Below are positions 35,062 through 44,264 of a stretch of 64,000 nt of DNA, piece after piece. The position numbers and the translations under genes were made by a program. This DNA is from Actinoplanes campanulatus (lineage in GTDB: Bacteria; Actinomycetota; Actinomycetes; Mycobacteriales; Micromonosporaceae): the NCBI RefSeq assembly GCF_014647795.1, contig NZ_BMPW01000025.1, forward strand, positions 1-64,000, given 5' to 3'. Each line of letters starts with the position of its first letter. The stretch's first letter is position 1. The notes below the pieces were generated by a model that searched no databases, was not told the origin of the DNA, and saw only the letters and a program-made list of their open reading frames with translations.

Positions 35062-35670
35062 ATGCGATCAGCGGACGGAACCGGCGGCGCCACGGTACGG
35101 CGCCTGCTGGTGGTGGGCGGACCGGGCAGCGGCAAGACCACCTTGGCGCGCTCCTTGGCGGCCGCGCTGGGGCTGCCGCATCATGATCTTGACCGGGTGG
35201 CCTACAGCCCGCCCGCCGGCGGGCCGGACGCGCCGTTCGGGAAGTGGGCTCGGGTCCCTGACGATCAGCGCAGGGAACGCGCCGCTTGCCTGGCGGCGAC
35301 CGACGGCTGGGTGGCCGATGGCCTCTACGCCGGCTGGACCGCCCCGCTGCGGGATGCCGCTGACGTGATCCTCTGGCTGGACCTGCCGGCCCGCATCACC
35401 GCCTGGCGTGTGCTGAAACGAGCGATCGAGCACCGACGGCACGGTGGCCGCGACTGGGATCTGCGCTCCGTTCGCCGCGTTACGCAGGGCGCGCTCAGCT
35501 ACCGGCGCCGTCCGGAGGGGACGGCCGATAAACTTCGGGAACGAGACGGCGCCAACAGCAGCCGGACGCTGGCAGCCTTCCTCCAGCCGGTCAACGACCG
35601 GGTTCTCCGCTGCCACAACTCCGGCGCGGTTCGCCGGGCCGTCCGAAAAATCACGCTACGCCAACCTTGA
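35062..35670 (+). CDS. P-loop small-molecule kinase-like protein
   Basis: A 202-residue NTPase of the adenylate-kinase-like group often named topology modulation/FlaR-like. Walker A is VVGGPGSGKTTLARSLAAAL near residue 18; then HHDLDRVAYSP, GWVADGLYAGWT, and VILWLDLPARITAWRVLKR with the Walker B-like strand. The C-terminal Arg-rich LID region (RRVTQGALSYRRRP) is present. The phosphate acceptor is unknown. GGGGTGGG precedes the ATG. Confidence 0.8.
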   Translation: MRSADGTGGATVRRLLVVGGPGSGKTTLARSLAAALGLPHHDLDRVAYSPPAGGPDAPFGKWARVPDDQRRERAACLAATDGWVADGLYAGWTAPLRDAADVILWLDLPARITAWRVLKRAIEHRRHGGRDWDLRSVRRVTQGALSYRRRPEGTADKLRERDGANSSRTLAAFLQPVNDRVLRCHNSGAVRRAVRKITLRQP

Positions 35671-35712
35671 GCGCCGCTTCTGCGCATTCCTCACCGGCAC
35701 GCGGCCAGGAAC

Positions 35713-36453
35713 TCAGTCGTCGAATTCCTCGTCTTCGTCGTCGTCCGGGACCATCTGCCACTCGCCCGGCAGCCGCTCCCGCACCGCCTGCACCGCTGCC
35801 GGTGTCCGGCCATGGACCGACAGCCACGTGTCTCCGTGATTCCGCAGCAGCACATCAGGACCGGCGAACCAGCGGACCCCTGGCCCGTCCATCCCGGCCC
35901 AGAATGGGAAGACGGGCAGCGGCAGGCGCGCGAACGCGGCATTCACCACCGCGTTCGCGGTGTCGTCCAGCTCCAGGTCGTCGACGTTGCGTTCGTCGGC
36001 TGAGAGCATCGCCTCCGCCATCACCATCTCGACGAGCGCCAGCGAGAGCCGATCCGAGTAGGGAACCCAGCCGTCTCCGATGTTCATCACGACCGGAGGA
36101 TCGTCCTGGCCGATGCCCCGGCCGGACACGCCCCACGACGCGCAGCCTTGGGCCTCCACCCGGAACACCAGGACGCCATCGGGGTCGACCTCGAGGCTCT
36201 GTGGCGGCACCAGGCTGTCCTGAGTGGCGGTCAGATCCCTCCGACGGCCGAACAACAGATAGGCCTCACGCAATGCGGCCGGCAGCGGGAAGCCGATCCG
36301 GTCCTCGCCCACCTGTAGCAGGGCTGCGTCGATGCCATCGCCCTCGACCACCGGACGACCGAACGCCGCGGTCAGCGCCCGGACGAAATCCCACCCCCGG
36401 TGCCGATCGCCTGCGCAGAGTTCGTCGAGACCGTCGAACATGCCGATGACCAT
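35713..36453 (-). CDS. SMI1/KNR4-like (SUKH) protein
   Basis: A 246-residue protein. The SUKH-like half is IDAALLQVGEDRIGFPLPAALREAYLLFGRRRDL, SLVPPQSLEVDPDGVLVFRVEAQGCASWGV and MNIGDGWVPYSDRLS. The C-terminal third (WLSVHGRTPAAVQAVRERLPGE) ends in a very acidic tail (DDDEDEEFDD). SUKH domains are often immunity proteins; no toxin is near. The acidic tail may mimic nucleic acid or bind a basic partner, which is inference. Confidence 0.72.
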   Translation of the reverse strand: MVIGMFDGLDELCAGDRHRGWDFVRALTAAFGRPVVEGDGIDAALLQVGEDRIGFPLPAALREAYLLFGRRRDLTATQDSLVPPQSLEVDPDGVLVFRVEAQGCASWGVSGRGIGQDDPPVVMNIGDGWVPYSDRLSLALVEMVMAEAMLSADERNVDDLELDDTANAVVNAAFARLPLPVFPFWAGMDGPGVRWFAGPDVLLRNHGDTWLSVHGRTPAAVQAVRERLPGEWQMVPDDDEDEEFDD

Positions 36454-36572
36454 ACCGACACCCAGCTCACTCGCCCGAAAGATGGGATCGGTGAGGGTGG
36501 GTATCCCGGCCGGCTATCCGATGCTGGTGGGCCTCCACCACCGGCGACCTGACCACGGCCGGTGGAAGCGGA

Positions 36573-37244
36573 TCACGTCGGCGTGCTCTTCGAGGGCGTC
36601 TGATCCGGATCGGACACCGTCGGCGAGGCTGGTCGGGGGTCGGCGAGCCGGGCGACGAGCAGTTCGAGCTGGGCGGCGTACCGCTGGTGAAACTCCGGCG
36701 AGTCGGCGGCGAGGCCGGTGAACTGGCGGGCGACCTGCGGCACCACGGTGGGCGCCAGGACAGCGCCGAAGAGCACGAGCATCACGTACGCCGGGTCGAG
36801 GTCGGCGGCGATTTCGCCGGCCTCCTGGCGGCGCCGCAGGTCGTCGACCATGCCGGCGAAGATCGGGTCGTCGGGCATCGGCTCGGTGTCGGTGAGCCCG
36901 CTGAAGGCGAGCAGGCGAGCGCCGGCCCGGTGCTCCACGTTCAGGCGCAGGAAGTCGGTGACCACCTCGGCGAGAGGGCGGTCGGCCGAGGTGGCCGGGC
37001 CGCTGATCGTCTTCCAGCGGTCCTGGAGGGCGCGGAACAGTCCCTCCTTGCCGTCGAAGTAGTACGAGATCAGCTGTTGGTTGACACCCGCTCGCCGGGC
37101 GATCGCGCTGATCCGGGCCCCCGCGTAGCCGTGTTCGCCGAACTCGATCTCCGCCGCTTCGAGCAGGCGCTCGCGGGTGCGCTCGGAGTCCCGCTTGCGG
37201 TCCGGGCCGCGCGGGGAACGGCGAGGTGGGTTCACGGCGATCAC
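36573..37244 (-). CDS. TetR family transcriptional regulator
   Basis: A 223-residue TetR protein. The HTH is ERTRERLLEAAEIEFGEHGYAGARISAIARRAGVNQQLISYYF in residues 22-64 (AcrR-like), and the helical ligand domain has a Pro-rich tail. A GTG start was chosen; a TTG 21 bases upstream is the alternative. It is divergent from the FAD monooxygenase, and a perfect TGACTAAGTCA palindrome lies in the gap between them, so it probably represses that gene. Confidence 0.9.
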   Translation of the reverse strand: MIAVNPPRRSPRGPDRKRDSERTRERLLEAAEIEFGEHGYAGARISAIARRAGVNQQLISYYFDGKEGLFRALQDRWKTISGPATSADRPLAEVVTDFLRLNVEHRAGARLLAFSGLTDTEPMPDDPIFAGMVDDLRRRQEAGEIAADLDPAYVMLVLFGAVLAPTVVPQVARQFTGLAADSPEFHQRYAAQLELLVARLADPRPASPTVSDPDQTPSKSTPT

Positions 37245-37274
37245 CGTACCATCTGAATTATTCAACCATCTGTT

Positions 37275-37285
37275 TGACTAAGTCA
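37275..37285. promoter_or_regulatory. TetR-operator-like palindrome
   Basis: TGACTAAGTCA is a perfect palindrome about a central A. It lies in the 64-base gap between the divergent TetR and monooxygenase genes, and is framed by TTCAACC (37261-37267) and its inverted copy GGTTGAA (37293-37299). Confidence 0.6.
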
Positions 37286-37308
37286 CGCGCAAGGTTGAAA
37301 CTGGCGTC

Positions 37309-38580
37309 ATGACGAACTTCCACGTACTGGTGATCGGCGCCGGCATCGGCGGTCTCGCCTTGACCCAGGGCCTGCGCCGGGCCGGGATACCGGTCACCGT
37401 CTTCGAACGCACCCGAACCCGCACCGACTGGTTGCAGGGCTACCGCATCCACATCAACCCGGCCGGCAGCCGGGCCCTGCACGACTGCCTGCCTCCCCCG
37501 GCCTGGCAGCGTTTCCTGGACACGGTCTCCACCGTGGGCGGCGGCTTCGGTTTCGTCACCGAGCATCTGCGGGACCTGCTTCGATTCGCGGAACACGAGA
37601 TCACTCCGGACGCCGGGCCGGCCGACGCCCACCACGGCGCCAGCCGCATCGGTCTCCGCGAGGCGCTGCTCACCGGGCTCGACGACGAGGTGCTCCACCT
37701 GGGAGCCGAGTTCGAGCGCTACTCGATCGCGCCCGACGGGCGCGTCACCGCACACTTCGCCGACGGCAGCACGGCGACCGGCGACCTGCTGGTCGGTGCC
37801 GACGGCGCCAATTCACGGGTACGCGGTCAGCTCCTGCCCCACGCCCGGCGCGTCGACACCGGCGTCCTCGCGATCGCCGGCAAGCACCGTCTCCCCGCCC
37901 CCGACCTGCCGACGGTCCTCGTCCGGGACACCAACATGGTGATCCCGGCCGGGCGCGGTTCCCTGTTCACCTCGGTCTGGCATCCCGACCGGGCCGCCGC
38001 CCCGGCTGACACCGCCGGGGACTCGTTGCTGCTCGACACCTCAAGCGCGTACGCCATCTGGGGTTTCGGCGATGCCACCGCGACGTTCCCGCCCGGCGTG
38101 ACCGATCTGCCCGGCCCGGATCTGCGGGATCTCGTCCTGGAACGCACGGCCGGCTGGTCGACCGGGCTGCGCCGGCTGGTCGAAGGCTCCGACCCCGCGA
38201 CGATCAACGCGATCCGGGTGCGCAGCGCCACCCCGGTCGGCCCCTGGGAGACCGGCCCGGTCACCCTGCTCGGCGACGCGATCCACAACATGACCCCGAT
38301 GGCCGGCATCGGCGCGAACACCGCCCTGCGCGACGCCGACCTCCTGCGCCGCCGGCTGATCGCGGCCGGCCGGGGCGACCTTCCACTGCACCGGGCGGTC
38401 AGCGGCTACGAGGAGGAGATGCGCGGGTACGGCTTCGCCGCGGTCGCCCAGTCGCTGCGCAACGCCCGGATGACCGCGTCGGGCGGTCGCGCCGGCCGAT
38501 ACGCGTTTCGCGCGGTTCTTCGGACCGTGCACGCCATCCCGCCGCTCAGGCGCAGAATGGCCACCGGCCTGGGCTCATAG
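37309..38580 (+). CDS. FAD-dependent monooxygenase
   Basis: A 423-residue group A flavoprotein hydroxylase. The dinucleotide fold is VLVIGAGIGGLALTQGL (GxGxxG at residues 10-15), followed by DLLVGADGANSRVR (the DG motif) and GDAIHNMTPMAGIGANTALRDADLL (the GD motif near residue 322). It uses NAD(P)H and O2 to hydroxylate an aromatic or polyketide-like compound. With a divergent TetR repressor, it resembles inducible drug-modifying (for example rifampicin- or tetracycline-type) monooxygenases, but the substrate is not known. Confidence 0.9.
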   Translation: MTNFHVLVIGAGIGGLALTQGLRRAGIPVTVFERTRTRTDWLQGYRIHINPAGSRALHDCLPPPAWQRFLDTVSTVGGGFGFVTEHLRDLLRFAEHEITPDAGPADAHHGASRIGLREALLTGLDDEVLHLGAEFERYSIAPDGRVTAHFADGSTATGDLLVGADGANSRVRGQLLPHARRVDTGVLAIAGKHRLPAPDLPTVLVRDTNMVIPAGRGSLFTSVWHPDRAAAPADTAGDSLLLDTSSAYAIWGFGDATATFPPGVTDLPGPDLRDLVLERTAGWSTGLRRLVEGSDPATINAIRVRSATPVGPWETGPVTLLGDAIHNMTPMAGIGANTALRDADLLRRRLIAAGRGDLPLHRAVSGYEEEMRGYGFAAVAQSLRNARMTASGGRAGRYAFRAVLRTVHAIPPLRRRMATGLGS

Positions 38581-38598
38581 ATCATTCATGCTGATCAG

Positions 38599-39543
38599 GT
38601 GACGTTGACGTGGCTGGACGAGCCGACTGTGGACGCGTTGCGTGCCGCGCTGCGCATGGTGGCGCCGGATCTCGCTGACGGCGTGATCGTGCCTCGAGGG
38701 CTGGAGCCGAGCGACGATCCGCAGTGGTGCGGTGCCAGCGCCGAGGTCGACGGCCGGTTCGTGGTGAAGTTCGCCTGGGCTCAGCCGCCCGCACGGCGGA
38801 TCTGCTATCAGGTACGGCTGTTGGACGTGCTGCGAGTGGCAGTGCCGTGGCTGCCGCTGCCCATGGTGGTGGCCTCTTCCCGGAGTCCGGCGATGCTGGT
38901 GACCCGCCGGGCGGCCGCGATGCCGTTCTTCGACATACGACGTCTGATCACGCCGGCTGATCGGCCGACGGCCGCGGGTGATCTTGCGGCGATCCTGGCG
39001 GGCCTGCACGATCCTGAGGTTCTGGTGGCGGTGTCCGCGGCCATCGGCCCGTTACCCGGGCCGATGGCGCCTGCCTCCACGGACACCCTTCGTGCCCGAT
39101 TCGGGGCACTGATCCGTTCCGATCAACGGGAGCGGGTGTCGACCTGGTGTGACTGGGCCGATCGGGCCCTCGCGACGCCTGGGCGGACCGTTCTGGTACA
39201 CGGCGACTTCCACGGCGACAATCACCTCTGGGATCGCGAGTCGTTGCGGCTACGCCTTGTCGTCGATTGGGAGACCGCGGGAACCGGCGAACCCGAGTTC
39301 GACCTGCGGTGCCTGCCCGGGGACTGCGGTGTCGAACTGTTCACCGCGACGGTGGCTCAGTACGAGCGGGTGTCCGGCACGACGTTGGACACGGACCGGA
39401 TCATGGCGTGGCACCTGCGGACCGTTCTGGGTGATGCGCTGTGGCGGGCGGAGGCCGGGGTCGCGTTGCCCGACCGTCGCACGCCGGCGCAATGGGTCGA
39501 TGATCTGGAAGCCCGGTTCACCGCTCTTGGAACATTCGGTTGA
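38599..39543 (+). CDS. Aminoglycoside phosphotransferase family protein
   Basis: A 314-residue protein-kinase-like phosphotransferase. The catalytic loop is [14 protein letters not shown] near residue 200 and the metal-binding Asp is in [18 protein letters not shown] near 222. The N-terminal lobe has FVVKFAWAQ with the ATP Lys. It has the APH/ChoK fold; many such actinobacterial proteins are not real resistance enzymes. GTG start 18 bases after the monooxygenase stop; both may be on one TetR-controlled transcript, which would support a drug or xenobiotic response. Confidence 0.85.
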   Translation: MTLTWLDEPTVDALRAALRMVAPDLADGVIVPRGLEPSDDPQWCGASAEVDGRFVVKFAWAQPPARRICYQVRLLDVLRVAVPWLPLPMVVASSRSPAMLVTRRAAAMPFFDIRRLITPADRPTAAGDLAAILAGLHDPEVLVAVSAAIGPLPGPMAPASTDTLRARFGALIRSDQRERVSTWCDWADRALATPGRTVLVHGDFHGDNHLWDRESLRLRLVVDWETAGTGEPEFDLRCLPGDCGVELFTATVAQYERVSGTTLDTDRIMAWHLRTVLGDALWRAEAGVALPDRRTPAQWVDDLEARFTALGTFG

Positions 39544-39629
39544 TCGGGTCGATTCCGAGGTGCCCACGATCGGCTGGTAACGTCATCCGATCACCCCAAA
39601 AGCACCATATCGACTCTAGGAGTGCAGCA

Positions 39630-41123
39630 GTGGCGCGGATCCTGGCCGAGATCTCCCGCACCTTCGGTGAGTACCTTCTCCTGCCCAACCTGACCGACGA
39701 ACGCTGCACGCCGGGCAACATCGATCTGTCCGCGCCGCTGGTCCGCCACCGAGTAGGAGAGCTTGCGCCGATACGGGTCGCTACCCCGCTGGTCAGCGCC
39801 ATCATGGGGGCCGTCTCCTCGGTGGAGTTGGCGATCGCGCTGGCCCAGGCCGGTGGTATCTCGTTCATCCACCAGAACCAGCCGATCAGCGAGCAGGCCG
39901 GCATGGTCGCCGCGGTCAAGCGGCACAAGGCCGGCTTCCGGCACAACGACGTCAACATCAAACCGTCGGCGACGCTCGACGAGGCCGACACGCTCTTCAA
40001 ACGGACCGGCAGCGATGTGATCGTCGTGACCGATGACGGCAACCCGTCAGGGACCTTCCTCGGGCTGATCACGACCCAGGACTTCAACTTCATCCGGCAT
40101 CGCCGCGACGAGGTGGTCGACTCCCGGATGCGAACGGCCAGGGAACTGGTGACCGGGGCCGAGGGTATGTCACTGGCGGAGGCGAACTCCCTGCTCTGGG
40201 ACTCCCGCCAGGACGTGCTGCCCGTCGTCAGCGCAGACGGCCGCGTCACCGCTCTGGTCCACCGCCGCGACGAGGCGTTGCACCACAAGTTCAGCAACGA
40301 GACCGTCGACGCCGCCAAACGGTTCCGGGTGGGCGCCGGCGTCAACACCCACGACTACCTCGAGCGGATCCCGGCGCTGGTCGAAGCCGGCGCCGACGTC
40401 CTGTGCCTCGACTCCTCCGACGGCTACTCGGTATGGCAGCAGAACGTCCTCGCCTTCGTCCGCAAGGAGTACGGCGACGCCGTCAGGATCGGTGCCGGCA
40501 ACGTCGTGGACGGCCGCGGCTTCCGATTCCTCGCCGACGCCGGCGCCGACTTCGTCAAGGTCGGCATCGGTGGCGGCTCGATCTGCATCACCCGCGACCA
40601 GAAAGGCATCGGCCGCGGCCAAGCCTCCGCCCTCGCGGAAGTCGTCGCGGAACGCGACGCCTACGCCGAGGAGACCGGCATGTACGTTCCACTGTGCTCT
40701 GACGGCGGCATCATCCACGATTCCCACATGGCCATCGCCCTGGCCTTCGGCGCCGACTTCCTCATGCTCGGCCGCTACTTCGCCCGGTTCGACGAGAGCC
40801 CGACGAACAAGGTGAAACTCGCCGGGCAGGTCGTCAAGGAGTACTGGGGTGAGGGCAGTTCCCGGGCCCGTAACGTCGCCCGGTACGGCCAGGGCAAGGA
40901 TCTCGCCTTCGAGGAAGGCGTCGATGGATACGTGCCCTACGCGGGCAGCCTGTACGACAACGTCACGGTCACGCTCGCCAAGCTCCGATCCACCATGATC
41001 AGCTGCGGCGCGATCAGCCTCCGGCAGTTCCACGACACCGCGCGGCTCGTGCAGGTGTCCCAGCAGACGTTCGTGCAGAACTCCGAAGAAGTCCAGCGCA
41101 ACGAACGACCGACGGTCGCCTGA
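39630..41123 (+). CDS. guaB: IMP dehydrogenase, non-canonical (Firmicutes-like) type
   Basis: A 497-residue TIM-barrel protein with two CBS repeats. The enzyme oxidises IMP to XMP with NAD+, the first step to GMP. The catalytic Cys loop is [20 protein letters not shown] (Cys near residue 319; the common text has SICTTR), followed by [21 protein letters not shown]. The N terminus ([15 protein letters not shown]) differs from the usual actinobacterial GuaB (LTYDDVLLLP type) and looks like the form found in clostridia. It is thus probably a second copy, perhaps gained by transfer. GTG start with AGGAG before it. Its neighbours give no further hint. Confidence 0.88.
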   Translation: MARILAEISRTFGEYLLLPNLTDERCTPGNIDLSAPLVRHRVGELAPIRVATPLVSAIMGAVSSVELAIALAQAGGISFIHQNQPISEQAGMVAAVKRHKAGFRHNDVNIKPSATLDEADTLFKRTGSDVIVVTDDGNPSGTFLGLITTQDFNFIRHRRDEVVDSRMRTARELVTGAEGMSLAEANSLLWDSRQDVLPVVSADGRVTALVHRRDEALHHKFSNETVDAAKRFRVGAGVNTHDYLERIPALVEAGADVLCLDSSDGYSVWQQNVLAFVRKEYGDAVRIGAGNVVDGRGFRFLADAGADFVKVGIGGGSICITRDQKGIGRGQASALAEVVAERDAYAEETGMYVPLCSDGGIIHDSHMAIALAFGADFLMLGRYFARFDESPTNKVKLAGQVVKEYWGEGSSRARNVARYGQGKDLAFEEGVDGYVPYAGSLYDNVTVTLAKLRSTMISCGAISLRQFHDTARLVQVSQQTFVQNSEEVQRNERPTVA

Positions 41124-41133
41124 CCTCACGGCG

Positions 41134-41156
41134 GGGCGCCGGCGTCGCCGGCGCCC
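41134..41156. terminator. GC hairpin after the IMP dehydrogenase gene
   Basis: GGGCGCCGGC, three bases, then GCCGGCGCCC: a perfect 10-bp stem ten bases after the stop. It can work in both directions, since the PAS remnant on the other strand ends here. Confidence 0.75.
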
Positions 41157-41166
41157 TGACGGGATG

Positions 41167-41358
41167 TCAGCCGGTGATCTCCCGGTTCAGCAGCGGCTCG
41201 CCGCTGTGGAGCACCTGACGGAAGTCCGGGCCGACGATCGGTGCGAGGTCGGGGATGACCTCCTCGACGGTACGGCCGAGCTGGTCGGCGTCATCGTGCC
41301 CTGTCAATCGGCGGCGACCGGCCACGCTTGAGAGGGCGGTGAGGGAGATCGGCTCCAT
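41167..41358 (-). pseudogene. PAS-domain fragment
   Basis: 63 residues. The part DQLGRTVEEVIPDLAPIVGPDFRQVLHSGEPLLNREITG has the usual order of a PAS fold (GR-T-x-EV-P, then VL-x-TGEP). Only the middle of a PAS domain is present and no output domain follows, so this is the leftover of a sensor or regulator gene. The N-terminal 20 residues do not match anything I know. Confidence 0.5.
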
Positions 41359-41432
41359 CCGGAGCACGTTCCGGTCCTGCTTGCGGTCAGGGTGGCGGCC
41401 GGGCCGCAAGTCACCGGCCACCGATTACTTCA

Positions 41433-41648
41433 TCATGTTCGCTTCTTCTGCCGGGGTTCGGAGGCCTCTCGTTGCGCGCACCATGCCTCGACCTCGGCGG
41501 CCAGCCAGATCTTGCCCTGACCGAGCTCGGCGACCGGGCGCGGGAAGTCGGCCCGGTTCGTGATCTGATACACCCGCTGACGGCTGAGCCAGCCCAGCCG
41601 AACCCGGATTTCATGGCTGCCGACCAGCTTCGGCTTTCGAGTTCCCAT
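41433..41648 (-). CDS. AlpA/MerR-like small HTH DNA-binding protein
   Basis: A 71-residue protein: LVGSHEIRVRLGWLSRQRVYQITNRADFPRPVAEL, then GKIWLAAEVEAWCAQRE, the standard excisionase-like winged HTH (helix 2 picks the site, W-x-x-x-E-V-E-x-W closes the fold). Such proteins come with mobile elements or act as small regulators in actinobacteria. No integrase is seen nearby. ATG start. Confidence 0.8.
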   Translation of the reverse strand: MGTRKPKLVGSHEIRVRLGWLSRQRVYQITNRADFPRPVAELGQGKIWLAAEVEAWCAQREASEPRQKKRT

Positions 41649-41860
41649 GAATATAAGAGTAGGCGCTGGACAAGATTCCTAGTGACAAGTTCACCCGCAC
41701 CGGGGTCTAGGCATGAGTGGCGGCGAAATCAAGCCCGGTCTTGCCACGTCCTTGAGGTGGATCTCCCGGGTAACCTGCTTACCCGCCTCTTCGAACCTGG
41801 CTCGCGGTGGATTCGCTCGCGGACAAGGGGCCATCCACATCGACAACTAGGATCTTGGGC

Positions 41861-42118
41861 GTGCCCATCATTGATCTTGACCATCATGCGCAGGCCGGGC
41901 CGGGGCGGCCGTCTCGGCGGCACCTGCCGGCCTTGATCGCGCCGGCAGTCGGTTCCTTGCTCTTCGGCCTCACCGGGGAGCCGGAGGGCCCGGCGGGTAC
42001 CGCCGACGAGACGAACGCATGTTCCTCAGTCTCGGCTCGCGGTGGTTCGCACGGAAGCGTCGTCGTGCTGGACTCCAAAACCGGCGAGATAGTGCGGATG
42101 ATCCACTGCCCGGTGTGA
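41861..42118 (+). CDS. Hypothetical small protein (doubtful)
   Basis: An 85-residue frame from a GTG. It ends with SVVVLDSKTGEIVRMIHCPV, which looks like real protein, while the middle is low-complexity. The frame is open 54 bases further upstream. No ribosome site is evident and no family is recognised. It could be a remnant. Confidence 0.3.
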   Translation: MPIIDLDHHAQAGPGRPSRRHLPALIAPAVGSLLFGLTGEPEGPAGTADETNACSSVSARGGSHGSVVVLDSKTGEIVRMIHCPV

Positions 42119-42222
42119 TCGTGTCGCCCGGCTCATCGTCGCCGGCTCCACTCCGCACGGCGACGTTGGCTGCCGCCCGGGGTTGTCACCGCCGAAGCCC
42201 GCGTCCTCGGCGGGTCCTGTGT

Positions 42223-42265
42223 GGGCTCTGCGGGCACGGTAACCGCACCCGCCCCCGCAGAGCCC
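42223..42265 (-). terminator. Strong hairpin downstream of the DUF2690 gene
   Basis: GGGCTCTGCGGG (42223-42234) and CCCGCAGAGCCC (42254-42265) are perfect inverted copies with a 19-base loop, starting 23 bases after the stop of the DUF2690 gene. A 12-bp GC-rich stem is a good actinobacterial terminator. Confidence 0.8.
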
Positions 42266-42287
42266 GAGGCCGCCTCGCCTACGACTG

Positions 42288-42749
42288 CTACAGCAGGTAG
42301 CTGCCGGTGCTGGCTGACCCCACGTTGGTGTTGCCCGAGGTCCACGCCCAGCCCGTGGCGTATGACGTCACGCCCGCGTCGTTGAGCATCGGCGTGTAGC
42401 AGGAGTAGCCGCCGAGGCTGGCAACCCAGGTGAACGGAAGGCAGCTCTGGTAGGCGCCGTCGCTGTTCCGGTAGACCTGGGTGAGCCCTTTGGAGGAGTA
42501 GTAGGCGATGGTCCGCCCCCATACGGTGCGGCAGGCTGTGCTGTATCGCAGTTGGACGACCCCCACCTTCACACTGCCCACATAGATGGACGCCGAGCGG
42601 GGCGTGGTGGCGGTGCTGGCGCAGCCGGACGTCTCTGGATTCTGCCCGTCATACGGCGCGGCATACGACGCGCCGGGAGTCGCAATGAGTCCGGCTCCAG
42701 CAACGAACAGGACGATGAGAACGGAGCGCAGCAGTCGTGATCGGATCAT
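42288..42749 (-). CDS. Secreted DUF2690 protein
   Basis: A 153-residue exported protein. The signal peptide is MIRSRLLRSVLIVLFVAGAG with cleavage after SYA near residue 30. The mature part has the DUF2690 text YDGQNPETSGCASTA, VQLRYSTACRTVWGR and a third Cys pair (SCLPFTW, YSCYTPM). The function is unknown. GGAGG lies well placed before the ATG. Four Cys suggest two disulphides outside the cell. Confidence 0.85.
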   Translation of the reverse strand: MIRSRLLRSVLIVLFVAGAGLIATPGASYAAPYDGQNPETSGCASTATTPRSASIYVGSVKVGVVQLRYSTACRTVWGRTIAYYSSKGLTQVYRNSDGAYQSCLPFTWVASLGGYSCYTPMLNDAGVTSYATGWAWTSGNTNVGSASTGSYLL

Positions 42750-43217
42750 CGATCCTCCATGTCTGGTCTGACTAAATCTGCTCCCCCCAAGGCTCTACCG
42801 CGCTGCAAATCGACGCAAGTAAATGGCTTTGCCATTCTTGTAATTGATCTCGCCCGGCTTGCCGGCCAACCCGGCACCCTGGTCTCAGCCCTTCGCAAGG
42901 ACTCCAGGCAGCCACTGACCAGCACTGGCAGAAGACTCGACCAGGAATCCCGCCTGCCGAGGAACCCGAACCACGGCCGTCACGGCCCCACTCCGAATCG
43001 CCCAAGCCGGACATCCAGTACCGATTGTCGGGTATCTATCTCACAGTCAAGACAGACCCAATGGGACACGGACAGATTAACTGAGACGGGACAACAGCTT
43101 TCGTTCCCCGAGCCGACAGGCAACCGAGCACCCATTCCCGACGGCTGATCACCGTCGCCGGCTCCACGCGCGGTGCGGGGCTGCCCCGGTTGCTGTCGGA
43201 TGGCAAGATCATGCCCC
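42750..43217. other. Intergenic region with a small bulged hairpin
   Basis: About 470 bases without a supported gene. At 42816-42840 CAAG-(TA)-AATGGC and GCCATT-CTTG form a 10-bp bulged stem with a TTT loop, in the likely leader or promoter of the DUF2690 gene. The rest has locally lower GC than its surroundings and no reading frame with family resemblance. Confidence 0.4.
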
Positions 43218-43373
43218 GTGATCGATGATCGCGCGAAGGACCACCTGTACGGCCGGCTCAGGTCGAAACGTCAGTCGCTGGTCCGGAAGCTGCCCAGGAA
43301 ACCGCTGGCGGCTCGCCGCACACCGGGATTGCGCGCCCTGAGAAATCCTCATCCGGTGGAGGCATGCCCGTGA
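43218..43373 (+). pseudogene. Remnant of a DinB-family gene
   Basis: The first 20 or so codons ([21 protein letters not shown]) match the start of the DinB gene at 10.8-11.4 kb (VIDDFAKDYLHGQLKVTREAL), and the bases just upstream match as well (GGCAAG, then TG, then CCGTGATCGA). After VRKL the similarity is lost and the frame stops. The copy has lost about 85 percent of the gene. Confidence 0.65.
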
Positions 43374-44202
43374 GGGCGGTCATCGTCGCGGCGGCAGCCG
43401 CGTTCGTCATCTCCCTGTTCGGCACGCCGATGGCGATCCGATTCTTCACCGCGCTCAAGGCCGGACAGCCGATCCGTTCCCTCGGGCTCGCTTCGAACGA
43501 GGGCAAGAAGGGCACCCCCGCGATGGGTGGCGTCGTCTTCATCGTGGCGACCCTCTGCGCCTACGTCACCGGGCACGTCGCGCTGACCACGCTGCCCGAG
43601 GCTCGGTGATCGTGTTCGTCTTCGTGATCACGGCGATGTCGAACGGCGTGAACCTCACCGACGGCCTCGACGGCTTGGCCACCGGCGCGTCGACCCTGGT
43701 GCTCGGCGCGTACGCGCTGATCGGGTACTGGCAATACCGGCACTGGTGCGCCGACGAAACGTACGCTCGCGCGAACGACTACTGCTACCAGGTTCGGGAT
43801 CCCCTGGAAATCGCCATGATCGCGGCGGCAGCGGCCGGCGCCTGCCTGGGCTTCCTGTGGTGGAACACGTCCCCAGCGCGCATCTTCATGGGCGACGTGG
43901 GATCGCTCGGGCTCGGCGCCCTGATCGGCGGGCTCGCGGTGGCAACCCGCACCACGCTGCTCTCGATCATGATCGGCGGCCTGTTCTTCATCATCACGAC
44001 GACCTGGGTGATCCAGATCGTCTCGTTCCGAACCACCGGCAGACGTGTCTTCCGAATGGTGCCGCTGCACCACCACTTCGAGCTGGCCGGGTGGAGCGAG
44101 GTGAACATCGTGGTCCGGTTCTGGACCGTGGCCGGTGTATGCGTGGCGGTCGGCCTGGGCCTGTTCTACTCGGACTTCTTGGCGGCCGTCGGACGCCCTT
44201 GA
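43364..44202 (+). pseudogene. mraY: Broken mraY (phospho-MurNAc-pentapeptide transferase)
   Basis: Two frames together give MraY, the membrane enzyme that makes lipid I for cell-wall synthesis. The first (43364-43609, 81 residues) has the N terminus ([38 protein letters not shown]). The second (GTG at 43606, ends 44202) has [33 protein letters not shown] and [13 protein letters not shown]. About 80 residues between them are missing, including the DDY-K catalytic motif, and the two parts are in different frames. It lies outside a dcw cluster, so it is a spare copy that decayed; the true gene must be elsewhere. Confidence 0.88.
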
Positions 44203-44264
44203 TATGCGGGTCTGGTTGTCAATCCCAAGGAATCCGCAGGGGCGTCGCGTTGGCATGGTGAAGG

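Noticed and set aside
41433-41648. AlpA-like HTH as a sign of an integrated element
   Set aside because: No integrase, replication or conjugation gene and no flanking repeats were found, so no mobile element is claimed.
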